A stretch of 64,000 nt of DNA from Saccharofermentans sp. (GTDB lineage: Bacteria > Bacillota > Clostridia > Saccharofermentanales > Saccharofermentanaceae), in contig JAILNR010000048.1 in the NCBI GenBank assembly GCA_024691325.1, positions 79,240 to 143,239 of the forward strand, in the 5' to 3' direction. Numbering within the stretch: position 1 is the stretch's first letter; every line of letters begins with the position of its first letter. The notes under the pieces were generated by a model. The model saw only the letters and a list, made by a program, of their open reading frames with translations, was not told the origin of the DNA and ran no database searches. Positions 53,828 through 61,625 of this stretch are shown piece by piece. The translations under genes and the position numbers were made by a program.

Positions 53828-54409
53828 ATGTATTGTAGAAATTGCGGAAAACAAATTGATGATAATGCGGATGTCTGTAAGTATTGTGGTAGATTTACAA
53901 ATGACAGGTTGATTGCTTCTGACAACAGTCAGAAGATAAGCGGGAGCCTAATTCCGACGATTCTTATGCTTGTCTATACGATACTGTTGTTTATCCCGAT
54001 AGTTTATAGTGAAACATATTGGTGTGCAGAAACCCCAGGAGTTGGTATTTATTCAAAAGGTTGGACTGCAGGTGCTAATGTGTTTTCTACAGGTTCGCCG
54101 TTACTTGCAGTTATAGTGACGTTGCTGTCAGTTCTTAGTGCAGTTGTTTTAGTTTCTCTATACTTAGGCAAGAAATCTGACTTGATACTTAAAGGTTTAT
54201 ATCTTCCTATTGTAATTGCAGTTGTATATGGATTATTAAGTATTGTTACTTTTGCTACACATATACCTAATGGTACTCCAGGTGGAACTGCAAGTGCGGG
54301 CTACTATGGTTACATAGAGTTCGGAGCCTCTTGGGGATTTTATATAAACTCTATTCTACTGATTGTAGCTTGCATTATGTGTATCAAACTGTCAAAAGAA
54401 GTAAAGTGA
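53828..54409 (+). CDS. Zinc-ribbon membrane protein (long)
   Basis: A 193-residue protein beginning MYCRNCGKQIDDNADVCKYCG, then four or five TM helices (about 40-58, 88-108, 117-140, 165-187). AAGGAGG precedes the ATG, 12 bases after the previous stop. The ribbon heads of the two genes are near-identical; the membrane parts are not. AT-rich like its neighbour. Function unknown. Confidence 0.8.
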   Translation: MYCRNCGKQIDDNADVCKYCGRFTNDRLIASDNSQKISGSLIPTILMLVYTILLFIPIVYSETYWCAETPGVGIYSKGWTAGANVFSTGSPLLAVIVTLLSVLSAVVLVSLYLGKKSDLILKGLYLPIVIAVVYGLLSIVTFATHIPNGTPGGTASAGYYGYIEFGASWGFYINSILLIVACIMCIKLSKEVK

Positions 54410-54472
54410 TAGATAACAAAAACGAATGACGTGTCTATAATTGATAATACTCAATAGACGCTACATTATTTC

Positions 54473-54508
54473 ATGAGGCTACCTCGTACCGAGGTAGCCT
54501 CATTTGTC
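54473..54508. terminator. 14-bp perfect hairpin terminator
   Basis: ATGAGGCTACCTCG / CGAGGTAGCCTCAT with a 3-base loop, followed by TTGTCTT. Array B starts 11 bases after this stem. Confidence 0.85.
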
Positions 54509-54513
54509 TTGGT

Positions 54514-54705
54514 TTGTATCACATTCCTAATTTCCTATTTCTGATACAAGATTTCCCGTATATTTTAGTATCAAAAAATCAGTTTCTTAAAAGTGATACA
54601 AGGTTATTGAGAATTCCTTGTATCGAAATCAGCTTTTCGAGGATGTGGTACTGAAAAAGGCGCGGATTCTTGTATCACTTTCGACTTTTTCGCGTATTGA
54701 TACAA
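54514..54705. repeat. Array B: four 52-bp units of TTGTATCA-N20-TGATACAA
   Basis: Plus words start at 54514, 54566, 54618 and 54670; minus words at 54542, 54594, 54646 and 54698. Steps alternate 28 and 24 without exception. Words are TTGTATCA (variants TAGTATCA, TTGTATCG) and TGATACAA (variant TGGTACTG). The 20-bp inner and 16-bp outer spacers differ between units, so only the words and the distances are kept. The gap 54410-54808 holds no gene. Confidence 0.9.
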
Positions 54706-54808
54706 ATGCGGGGGTAACGGATCACAAATTCGGGGTTCCTGGGGCCAAATGCGCCTTCACGGCAAATGCATTATACTAATTACAAACGCGAAGGAGGGCG
54801 CACGCCGC

Positions 54809-55804
54809 ATGCCGCTTCAGATAATACGTAATGACATAACCAAGGTGAAGGCCGACGCGATCGTCAACACCGCCAACCCGAAGCCCGTGATCGGCGCGGG
54901 GACTGACAGCGCGGTCTATAAGGCGGCGGGGGAGGACAAGCTGCTCGCGGCGCGCAAGCTGATTGGCGACATCAAACCCGGCGCGGCGCACGAGACTTCC
55001 GCTTACAACCTTGATGCGAAGTTTATTATCCACACGGTTTGCAATCCCTGGAAGGGCGGCGGCAATGGCGAGCTTGATGTGCTTGCCGACTGCTACCATA
55101 ATTCGCTCGTTCTCGCGCAGGAACTTAACTGCAAGTCGGTCGCGTTTCCGCTTATCGGCACCGGCGCTTACGGCATCCCGCATGACGACGCGGTCGAGGT
55201 CGCGCGCGGTGTGATCAGGGCGTTCCTCAAGGACACGGACTCCAACATGAAAGTGATGCTCGTTCTGTTCGATAAGCAGTCGGTCAAGTCGGCCGCGGCG
55301 GTATCGAAGAAAATCAAAGAGTACATCGACGAGAACTACGTGGAGGGCGCGGTCGCTGACGAGTACTCGCCCATGCGTTACGAGCGGATCTCGCGGCTCA
55401 ACATGCACATCCCCCAGGTTATGATGAATCTGCCAAGCGGGGCTGAACTTCAAAAATCTTTCGCGCAGAAAGTGTTCGAGTACGTGGACAGCAAAGGCAT
55501 CAAGGACTCCGCACTTTACGGCGGCAAATACGAGATCTATTTTCCCAAGCAGATCCTGAGCAACATGCGCAAGGACTCCGACTACCACCCCTCGAAATAC
55601 GTCTGCATCGTTATCTGTCTCGTGCTTCATTTAACACTCGACGAGACGCTCGATCTTCTCGAGCGCGCAGGGTGGACTTTAAGCCGCGCACGCAAGGCGG
55701 ATGTGGTCGTCAGAGCATGCATAGATAACGGTCTATATGACGTTGCACTCATCGATGACGAGCTCGAGTCGAACGGCTGCGACGAACTTCGCAAGATAAA
55801 ATAA
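54809..55804 (+). CDS. Macrodomain protein (ADP-ribose/O-acetyl-ADP-ribose processing)
   Basis: A 331-residue protein; ATG at 54809 with AAGGAGG upstream, a more upstream start lacks one. Macrodomain (about 1-175): DAIVNTANPKPVIGAGTDSAVYKAAG, IIHTVCNPWKGG, VAFPLIGTGAYGIPHDDA, the ADP-ribose-binding loops. The C-terminal 150 residues are helical; 'FPKQILSNMRKDSDYHPSKYVCIVICLVLHLTLDETLDLLERAGWTLS' recurs in Firmicutes macrodomain proteins. The next gene encodes an ADP-ribosylglycohydrolase, so both may remove ADP-ribose from a target. Confidence 0.92.
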   Translation: MPLQIIRNDITKVKADAIVNTANPKPVIGAGTDSAVYKAAGEDKLLAARKLIGDIKPGAAHETSAYNLDAKFIIHTVCNPWKGGGNGELDVLADCYHNSLVLAQELNCKSVAFPLIGTGAYGIPHDDAVEVARGVIRAFLKDTDSNMKVMLVLFDKQSVKSAAAVSKKIKEYIDENYVEGAVADEYSPMRYERISRLNMHIPQVMMNLPSGAELQKSFAQKVFEYVDSKGIKDSALYGGKYEIYFPKQILSNMRKDSDYHPSKYVCIVICLVLHLTLDETLDLLERAGWTLSRARKADVVVRACIDNGLYDVALIDDELESNGCDELRKIK

Positions 55805-55950
55805 TGTCAATCTGAGATTTACCTTTTGCGGTCTCTTCCTAACTACAATTAAGTCATAACAAACAGGCAGGGCGGCGGCGGGGCGATGTTCCAATAATCG
55901 CCCTCACGCCAAGCCCGAAGATGATTTAATGTTAACAGGAGGAAACTAAA

Positions 55951-56763
55951 ATGATTGGTGCAATTATCGGAGACATCGCAGGTTCAAGATTCGAGTTTGA
56001 CCGCGGAGATAAGAGCAAGGAATTTAAGTTATTTACCAGGTATAACCACTTCACGGATGATACTGTCATGACGGTTGCGGTTGCCGAGGCTCTGCTTAAT
56101 GCGGGAGTTGACGCTGATGAGAAGACCGTCAAGACAGAGCTTATCAAGTCCATGAAGAAGTGGGGACAGAAGTACCCGAACGCAGGCTACGGTGCAAGAT
56201 TCATCTACTGGGTTCTGACCGATGACCCGGAGCCGTACGGAAGCTACGGTAACGGTTCAGGTATGAGAGTGTCTCCTGCAGGCTGGATGTACGACACCAT
56301 TGATCGTACACGCGAAGTGGCACGCTGGACGGCCGGGATTACTCATAACCACCCCGAGGGAATAAAGGGCGCGGAGTCGATTGCGGCAGCCATCTTCCTC
56401 GCACGTAACGGCGAAGATAAGGATGCAATTAAGACATACATCGAGCGTGAGTTCGGATACGACTTATCAAGAACACTCGACGATATCCGCCCGACTTATA
56501 AGCATGTTGAAGACTGTATGCATACAATGCCCGAGGCGATTACTTGTTTTCTCGAATCCGATAGTTACGAGGAAACCCTTCGCAATGTTATGTATATAGG
56601 AGGTGACACGGATACATTAGGCGCGATTGCAGGCGCGATAGCAGAAGCTTTCTACGGAACGCCTTATGATTTGTATAAAACGGCACAGGACTATCTTCCC
56701 GATGACATCAAGGACGTGGTTCGCAGGTTCGTAAACAGCCGTATCTGCGTAGATAATAACTGA
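55951..56763 (+). CDS. ADP-ribosylglycohydrolase (DraG/ARH family)
   Basis: A 270-residue protein. MIGAIIGDIAGSRFEF, 'FTDDTVMTVAVAEALL' (first metal-binding acidic pair), GSGMRVSPAGW and GGDTDTLGAIAGAIAEAFYG (second metal-binding motif) are the diagnostic blocks of dinuclear-Mg ARH enzymes that cleave ADP-ribose from proteins or nucleic acids. AGGAGG precedes the ATG. A GGGCGAT/ATCGCCC hairpin lies in the gap after the macrodomain gene. Confidence 0.93.
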   Translation: MIGAIIGDIAGSRFEFDRGDKSKEFKLFTRYNHFTDDTVMTVAVAEALLNAGVDADEKTVKTELIKSMKKWGQKYPNAGYGARFIYWVLTDDPEPYGSYGNGSGMRVSPAGWMYDTIDRTREVARWTAGITHNHPEGIKGAESIAAAIFLARNGEDKDAIKTYIEREFGYDLSRTLDDIRPTYKHVEDCMHTMPEAITCFLESDSYEETLRNVMYIGGDTDTLGAIAGAIAEAFYGTPYDLYKTAQDYLPDDIKDVVRRFVNSRICVDNN

Positions 56764-56764
56764 T

Positions 56765-57718
56765 ATGACAGACGCTGAGGCAAAACGTTTTATAAATGAC
56801 TATTACTATAGCCCGAATCCGGGGGAGGAGGAGAGGTTTCTTTTCGAGGAGGGGATGCTGTACTTGATAGGCAAGTACCACAACCCGGCGTACATGAGTG
56901 ACCTCGCTTTCTTCTACTTGGAGCAAAGAAGGCACGACCTGGAGCTTAAGTATCTCGAGATGGCGGCGGAGTACAACTACCCGACGGCAGTCGAGGAGCT
57001 CGGGTTCATCTGGTATTACGGTCAGACCGGCGTGGTCGATTATGAGAAGGCTTATGGTTATTTTTTAAGAGGGCAGGAGCTTGATGACGATGTCGTGAGA
57101 AGCTGGAGCGAGTGCAAGCTTGCGGACATGTATCACAGAGGGTATTACGTGGAGAAAGACGAGGCGCGGTATAAGAAGATGATTGAGACGCTTTACGCTT
57201 ACTGCACTAATCCCGGGAAGATGAAGTCCGTTTATCACTATCCGGAGAGGTGTCTGCCGCATTCGGAAGTGGGAGTGAGGCTCGCGAGGATCCGCGCTGA
57301 AGAAGGACGTGTTGATGAGGCGGCGGCGCTTTTGCACGACACGCGCATCAGGCTCGGTGAAGCCATCAGGAATAACCCGACGTGGTGGGGCAACATCGAG
57401 GTGATGGATCAGGTCGTAACGCTCGAATATAAGATAGGTGCAGCAGGCGCCGGTGTGCGCACGAAACTAGATATTTACGACATCTTCTGGATGTGTGAGC
57501 GCGAGTGCACGGTTGCGTTTCTTTACGGCAGGCGCAGGTTCCTGATCGAGGTCGTTGCTGACGAGACTTCTGACGGCGAGGTTATCAAGAATGTCATTAA
57601 GTTTGACGGCAAGTGGTTCAGGACCGCGCGCGAGTTACTCGAGAAGGCTGAGATTGACGGGAAGAAACTGACCGTACTTTACGACGCAATGCAGGACATG
57701 GAGGTTAATTATGGATGA
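56765..57718 (+). CDS. Helical-repeat (Sel1/TPR-like) protein
   Basis: A 317-residue protein, starting one base after the ARH stop. The first 150 residues contain Sel1-like repeats (AEYNYPTAVEELGFIWYYGQTGVVDYEKAYGYFLRGQELDD, ADMYHRGYYVEKDEARYKKMIE). The rest is mixed alpha/beta. Probably a scaffold or adaptor. It overlaps the J-domain gene by eight bases, and that gene overlaps the HIRAN gene, making a tight three-gene operon. Confidence 0.75.
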   Translation: MTDAEAKRFINDYYYSPNPGEEERFLFEEGMLYLIGKYHNPAYMSDLAFFYLEQRRHDLELKYLEMAAEYNYPTAVEELGFIWYYGQTGVVDYEKAYGYFLRGQELDDDVVRSWSECKLADMYHRGYYVEKDEARYKKMIETLYAYCTNPGKMKSVYHYPERCLPHSEVGVRLARIRAEEGRVDEAAALLHDTRIRLGEAIRNNPTWWGNIEVMDQVVTLEYKIGAAGAGVRTKLDIYDIFWMCERECTVAFLYGRRRFLIEVVADETSDGEVIKNVIKFDGKWFRTARELLEKAEIDGKKLTVLYDAMQDMEVNYG

Positions 57719-58496
57719 GCTGATAAAAGGCGGTAACAGCAGGTATGAGGAGTACGAAGAGCTGCTGCTTCTGCGCGACCAGTATCAGAGGGAAGCATGC
57801 TCAATCGAGACCTCTTATGTCAAGGAGTTCGGCGACTTGCTGCTCAAGGACTTCGAACTTAAGGTCGAGTGCATCAAGAAGAAAAAGATGATTGCGTTCT
57901 GTCAGGCTGCGGTCAACCACGGAGATGCCATCGATGTCGCCGCAATGAACGAGAAGATATCACGCGACATGGCGGTCTACAACGCGCAGCTTCAGAACAT
58001 GCTTAACTCGAAGGAGGCGGCCGATAAGTCGGAAGTGGTGCCGGCATACAAAGTCGAACGCGCGAAAAGGATATATCACCGTATCGCGAAGTTGATTCAC
58101 CCCGACATCAATCCCGAGGCCGCTTCCGACGGGCGCATCCGCGAGTTGTGGAACCGCATCGTTATCGCATATCACATGAATAACGATGAAGAGCTCGATA
58201 ATCTCGAGGTGCTCGTAAGGAAGGTCTTGAAGGATAAGGGAACTGACGGCGGCGAGGTCGTCATTGATGATATAGACGAGCGCATAGGCAAGCTCGAGGC
58301 CGAGATAAAAGATATCACGACGACGGAGCCGTATGTGTACATTAATCTTCTGGCCGATCCCGGGGCGGTTAAGCGTAAGAAGGATGAACTTAATAAGTCG
58401 ATTGAGGAATATACGGAGTATAGTGAGCAGTTATCTAATATGCTGCGCGATTTGTTGTCGGAAGGAGGTGCACCGTTAGCATGGGTGGAGATTTGA
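57711..58496 (+). CDS. J-domain-like coiled-coil protein
   Basis: A 261-residue protein. N-terminal helical region (1-110), then a J-domain-like segment (about 112-165): RAKRIYHRIAKLIHPDINPEA with the HPD tripeptide that stimulates Hsp70 ATPase, followed by WNRIVIAYHMNNDEELDNLE. A C-terminal coiled coil (about 185-250) ends the protein. The J region is internal and there is no zinc or C-terminal DnaJ part. Likely recruits DnaK to the partners encoded on either side. Confidence 0.75.
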   Translation: MDELIKGGNSRYEEYEELLLLRDQYQREACSIETSYVKEFGDLLLKDFELKVECIKKKKMIAFCQAAVNHGDAIDVAAMNEKISRDMAVYNAQLQNMLNSKEAADKSEVVPAYKVERAKRIYHRIAKLIHPDINPEAASDGRIRELWNRIVIAYHMNNDEELDNLEVLVRKVLKDKGTDGGEVVIDDIDERIGKLEAEIKDITTTEPYVYINLLADPGAVKRKKDELNKSIEEYTEYSEQLSNMLRDLLSEGGAPLAWVEI

Positions 58497-58879
58497 TCAA
58501 GACTGATAAAGAAGGTCTCGTGAAGGTCACGGGAGAGAAGGGCTTAGGCGAAGTGATTAAGCCTTTAAGCCAGGAGATACATCTGTTCGATACTTATATT
58601 GCGGGGACGGCCTACCTTAAAGATCCGTCAGTTCTGGACGAGATTAAGCCGGGGGACCGCGTGATCTTGCAGCGCGAGGATAACCGCTTTGACGATAACG
58701 CTATCCTGGTGCTTAACGGGAAGAAGCAAAAGCTCGGCTATGTGCCTGAGAAGGATAATGTTGTTTTCGCGAGGCTGATGGATGCCGGCAAGCTCCTCGG
58801 CGGCCGGATCAAGAGCGTCAGCAAGAAAAGTGAGTCTTTCCGCTCTATCCGCATCGCCATATTTCTGGTGGATTTCTAA
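58481..58879 (+). CDS. HIRAN-domain protein
   Basis: A 132-residue protein. The HIRAN domain (about 35-130) has DTYIAGTAYLKDPSVLDEIKPGDRVILQREDNRFDDNAILVLNGKKQKLGYVPEKDN, with the conserved 'N-x-x-D-x-x-A-I' patch and 'LGY(V/I)P'. HIRAN domains bind 3' single-stranded DNA ends in eukaryotic HLTF; bacterial stand-alone versions are uncharacterised. Overlaps the J-domain gene by 16 bases. Confidence 0.88.
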   Translation: MGGDLIKTDKEGLVKVTGEKGLGEVIKPLSQEIHLFDTYIAGTAYLKDPSVLDEIKPGDRVILQREDNRFDDNAILVLNGKKQKLGYVPEKDNVVFARLMDAGKLLGGRIKSVSKKSESFRSIRIAIFLVDF

Positions 58880-58987
58880 GATAATCAACAGATTGGCGCA
58901 AGATTGTTTATTGAATTAAAGGGTGGCGGAATATATCCTCTGATTGTCGGGTGTGAGCACCTGATTTGAGAACGGAGGTAAAGCTAA

Positions 58988-59221
58988 ATGACTGAAGATA
59001 GAATGGTTAGCAAACAGTTGAATGTGGATGCGTTGGAGAGCGTTGTTGGCGGCGCGCAGGAGCCGGGTGAGTTGAAAATCCCGGATAATCCTGTTTTTAA
59101 AGTCGCTTCGATGGAAGAGATACTCATCGCGATCAGGAATAGAGAGCATGATACGAATTACGATATGTTTGGCGATATAGAAGTTAGAATAAATCCCAGA
59201 CGTACTGGCGCTTTGCAATAA
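58988..59221 (+). CDS. Double-glycine-leader peptide (second)
   Basis: A 77-residue protein; GGAGG lies nine bases before the ATG. Leader KQLNVDALESVVGG: L11 (-12), L16 (-7), V19 (-4), G21-G22, the usual pattern except Ala at -8. The 55-residue remainder (AQEPGELKIPDNPVF...) is hydrophilic, without cysteine, and not like classical pore-forming bacteriocins. The leader length equals that of the 43-kb peptide. A terminator follows at once, so it is monocistronic. Confidence 0.6.
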   Translation: MTEDRMVSKQLNVDALESVVGGAQEPGELKIPDNPVFKVASMEEILIAIRNREHDTNYDMFGDIEVRINPRRTGALQ

Positions 59222-59242
59222 GATAGATATAGAAATAGTAAG

Positions 59243-59274
59243 AACACCGCCTGTTTGACCGGGCGGTGTTTTTG
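59243..59274 (+). terminator. Terminator of the second peptide gene
   Basis: AACACCGCC / GGCGGTGTT 9-bp stem followed by TTTTG. Array C begins 13 bases later. Confidence 0.9.
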
Positions 59275-59286
59275 TTTGGGCTGATT

Positions 59287-59402
59287 TGTCGATGTGGGTT
59301 GTCTCTACGAATAGACATTTTTGGCGTTTTATGGAGAATTAATCCCAAATTTCTCTATGATTTGTCTCTACGAATAGACATATTTCAAGCATTTTATAGA
59401 CA
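59287..59402. repeat. Array C: eight TGTCTNTA-type words in two 63-bp units
   Basis: TTGTCTCTACGAATAGACAT occurs exactly twice (59299-59318 and 59362-59381), 63 bp apart; each is a hairpin of TGTCT / AGACA. Further words fit TGTCTNTA or its complement: weaker ones at 59287, 59330 and 59350, and TATAGACA at 59395. Word starts are 59287, 59300 (plus), 59310, 59330 (minus), 59350, 59363 (plus), 59373, 59395 (minus); steps 13, 10, 20, 20, 13, 10, 22. 59403-59617 shows no gene. Confidence 0.7.
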
Positions 59403-59617
59403 TCCACCCCCAAATCACCCCATTTGCCACAATTTTGGACCTGTTTTAACTCATTTGCACCACAAACATTAAAAACAGCAAGCGCATAATGAGGTTGTCT
59501 AAAAAATATAAGGTTAATTGATGAGAGGTTGCCACTCAAGCATGGTACTTGGTTAGCCGGTATAATCCCAAAGAATATATCGGTTATCTATTCTCTCAAA
59601 CACAAGCAAATTCTAAG

Positions 59618-59645
59618 CCGCCGGATTCTCAGCCCGGCGGTTTTT
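59618..59645 (+). terminator. Hairpin terminator upstream of the flavodiiron gene
   Basis: CCGCCGG / CCGGCGG stem with a 9-base loop and TTTTTC. No gene precedes it closely, so it may end a non-coding transcript from the array region or attenuate the flavodiiron gene. Confidence 0.75.
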
Positions 59646-59730
59646 CTATTCGCTTATCTATTCAATTATCTGCGCGTTTTTTGCCCGTTATGTTGTAAAC
59701 TAGACAAAACAAAATCAGGCAGGTGCTTCT

Positions 59731-60885
59731 ATGTTTATAAGTAACGACATAATTTATGTAGGCGTTAACGATCATGAAATTGACCTTTTCGAGGGGCAGT
59801 ATGATGTGCCCGCGGGCATGGCTTACAACTCGTACGTGATTATGGACGGGAAGGTCGCGGTCATGGACTCGGTCGACAGGAACTTCGGCAGCGAGTGGAT
59901 TGCGAATATCAAGGCGGCGACGGACGGCAGGGCGCCTGATTACCTTGTCGTGCAGCATATGGAGCCTGATCACTCTGCCAGCATCGCGGTGTTCGCGGAG
60001 GCTTTCCCGGAGGCGAAGATCGTCGGCAACAACATGACGTTTACCATGATGAAGAGATATTTCGGCACGGACTTTGCGGAGCGCAAGGTGGTGGTCAAGG
60101 AGGGCGACACGCTTAATCTCGGCAAGCACGAGCTCAAGTTTGTGACGGCGCCGATGGTGCACTGGCCTGAGGTCATGATGACTTACGACATGTGCGACAA
60201 GGTGTTCTTCAGCGCGGACGCGTTCGGCAAGTTCGGCGCGCTCGACATCGAGGAGGATTGGGCGTGCGAGGCGAGACGCTACTACTTCGGCATCGTCGGC
60301 AAGTTCGGCCAGCAGGTGCAGGCACTCCTCAAGAAAGCGGCGGCGATCGACATCAGCGTAATCTGCCCGCTCCACGGCCCGGTGTTAAACGAGAATCTTG
60401 CGTATTACCTCGACCTCTACAACACCTGGTCGAGCTACGGCGTCGAGTCCGAGGGCGTGCTCATCGCGTACACATCCGTTTACGGCAACACGAAGCAGGC
60501 GGCCGAGCTCCTGCGCGAAAAGCTCGAATCCAAGGGCTGCCCGAAGGTCGCGATAACCGACCTTGCCCGCGACGACATGGCCGAAGCGGTGGAGGATGCT
60601 TTCAGGTACGGCAAGATCGTCCTTGCAACGACGACGTATAATGGCGACATTTTCCCGTTCATGAGGGAGTTCATCGGCGAACTGGTCGAGCGCAATTATC
60701 AGAATAGAACTGTGGGCCTGATCGAGAACGGCACCTGGGCGCCGATGGCCGCGAAGGTCATCAAGGCGAAGTTCGACGGCTGCAAGGACATTGTTTTTGC
60801 AGATAACGTCGTCACGATCAACGCCGCGCTTGACGATACCGCGCGCGGTCAGATTGACGCGCTTGCGGAAGAGTTGATTGGGTGA
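59731..60885 (+). CDS. Flavodiiron protein (FprA-type A flavoprotein), O2/NO reductase
   Basis: A 384-residue protein. The metallo-beta-lactamase-like diiron domain (1-245) has the ligand motif HMEPDHS near 76, HWPEVMMTY near 144, SADAFG near 163 and CPLHGPVL near 213. The flavodoxin domain (about 248-384) has the FMN loop YTSVYGNTKQAAE and 'TYNGDIFPFM'. These enzymes reduce oxygen to water, or NO to N2O, in anaerobes. No rubredoxin gene is adjacent. Flanked on both sides by word arrays (C and D). Confidence 0.95.
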   Translation: MFISNDIIYVGVNDHEIDLFEGQYDVPAGMAYNSYVIMDGKVAVMDSVDRNFGSEWIANIKAATDGRAPDYLVVQHMEPDHSASIAVFAEAFPEAKIVGNNMTFTMMKRYFGTDFAERKVVVKEGDTLNLGKHELKFVTAPMVHWPEVMMTYDMCDKVFFSADAFGKFGALDIEEDWACEARRYYFGIVGKFGQQVQALLKKAAAIDISVICPLHGPVLNENLAYYLDLYNTWSSYGVESEGVLIAYTSVYGNTKQAAELLREKLESKGCPKVAITDLARDDMAEAVEDAFRYGKIVLATTTYNGDIFPFMREFIGELVERNYQNRTVGLIENGTWAPMAAKVIKAKFDGCKDIVFADNVVTINAALDDTARGQIDALAEELIG

Positions 60886-60911
60886 GGTTTTGATTGATAT
60901 CTGCTGCGGTT

Positions 60912-61023
60912 GTACGTATTTTCCCTGTTGAATTTGGAAATGTACGTACGCGTATAGGTACAAACCCTTAAATGTACCTATTTTGAATTAAAAACTATGA
61001 AATGTACGTACACCGGTGCGTAC
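60912..61023. repeat. Array D: eight GTAC-centred words in two exact 62-bp units
   Basis: GTAC starts at 60912, 60942, 60946, 60958, 60974, 61004, 61008 and 61020: steps 30, 4, 12, 16, 30, 4, 12, so each position repeats after exactly 62 bp. Words are mostly TGTACG/CGTACA, several as the octamer GTACGTAC. T/A-rich stretches fill the 30-bp gaps. The array begins 27 bp after the flavodiiron stop; no terminator hairpin is seen between. Confidence 0.85.
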
Positions 61024-61160
61024 ATTTTTCAATTCCTCAACACTCGTTTCTCAAGTTGTTCATTAGGTGACAAAACCCGTAAACATTAGCGATTGGAACG
61101 CATGTGGCTGGTTGCTAACATATTGTCGTTAAGAATAAAGACTTTACGGAGAAAAAAGAA

Positions 61161-61481
61161 ATGATTAAGAAAGAAATTACTTTAGAACAGTTGGAGAACA
61201 TCACGGGTGGTACAGCTTCAGAGTATACCCAGCTTGTACAGGCGCTCGATAACAACGGCGGTTCATTATCTTCGTTGAGCTCGGGCCTTCCCGGATTAAA
61301 CGCAATTTCCGCTTCGAGCACTGAGAGGTGTCTAGAGAGGGAACACGGCATAAGAGCTGACATCTCGGTCGGCATGTTCGGAACAGGCTTCGGCGAGAAG
61401 GCCAACACTTACACTGATCTGGCAACCGGCAGAAGAATGTCACACCTTGAAGTTCTCGCCCGACTCCAGACAGGCGGCTGA
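61161..61481 (+). CDS. Double-glycine-leader peptide (third)
   Basis: A 106-residue protein; weak ACGGAG upstream. Leader MIKKEITLEQLENITGG: I6 (-12), Q10 (-8), L11 (-7), I14 (-4), G16-G17, a standard double-glycine leader. The core of about 89 residues is Ser/Gly/Leu-rich (NNGGSLSSLSSGLPGL) with a single Cys and basic segments. No immunity or transport gene is nearby. A terminator follows. Confidence 0.65.
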   Translation: MIKKEITLEQLENITGGTASEYTQLVQALDNNGGSLSSLSSGLPGLNAISASSTERCLEREHGIRADISVGMFGTGFGEKANTYTDLATGRRMSHLEVLARLQTGG

Positions 61482-61521
61482 TAACACTTTTCGAAAAAAA
61501 TCCTGATAAACACTAAGTAGG

Positions 61522-61548
61522 CACCGCTGATTTCCGGCGGTGTTTTTT
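61522..61548 (+). terminator. Terminator of the third peptide gene
   Basis: CACCGC / GCGGTG stem with a 9-base loop, then TTTTTT. Confidence 0.85.
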
Positions 61549-61625
61549 ATGCCACATTTTTCCCTCTTTTCGCATCATTATTATGGCATCGTGAAGGGAG
61601 TTTGTTTTTATGAAAGAGGTAATGA

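Noticed and set aside
54514..54705. CRISPR array
   Set aside because: Conserved words are only 8 bp, alternate in orientation and lack a 25-40 bp repeat; no cas genes in the window.
54776..55630. Minus-strand frame of 284 codons opposite the macrodomain gene
   Set aside because: GC-rich antisense shadow; composition is His/Arg/Val-skewed and no motif is present.
59731..60885. Second overlapping 149-codon plus-strand frame inside the flavodiiron gene
   Set aside because: Arg/Gly-rich out-of-frame reading of a GC-rich gene.
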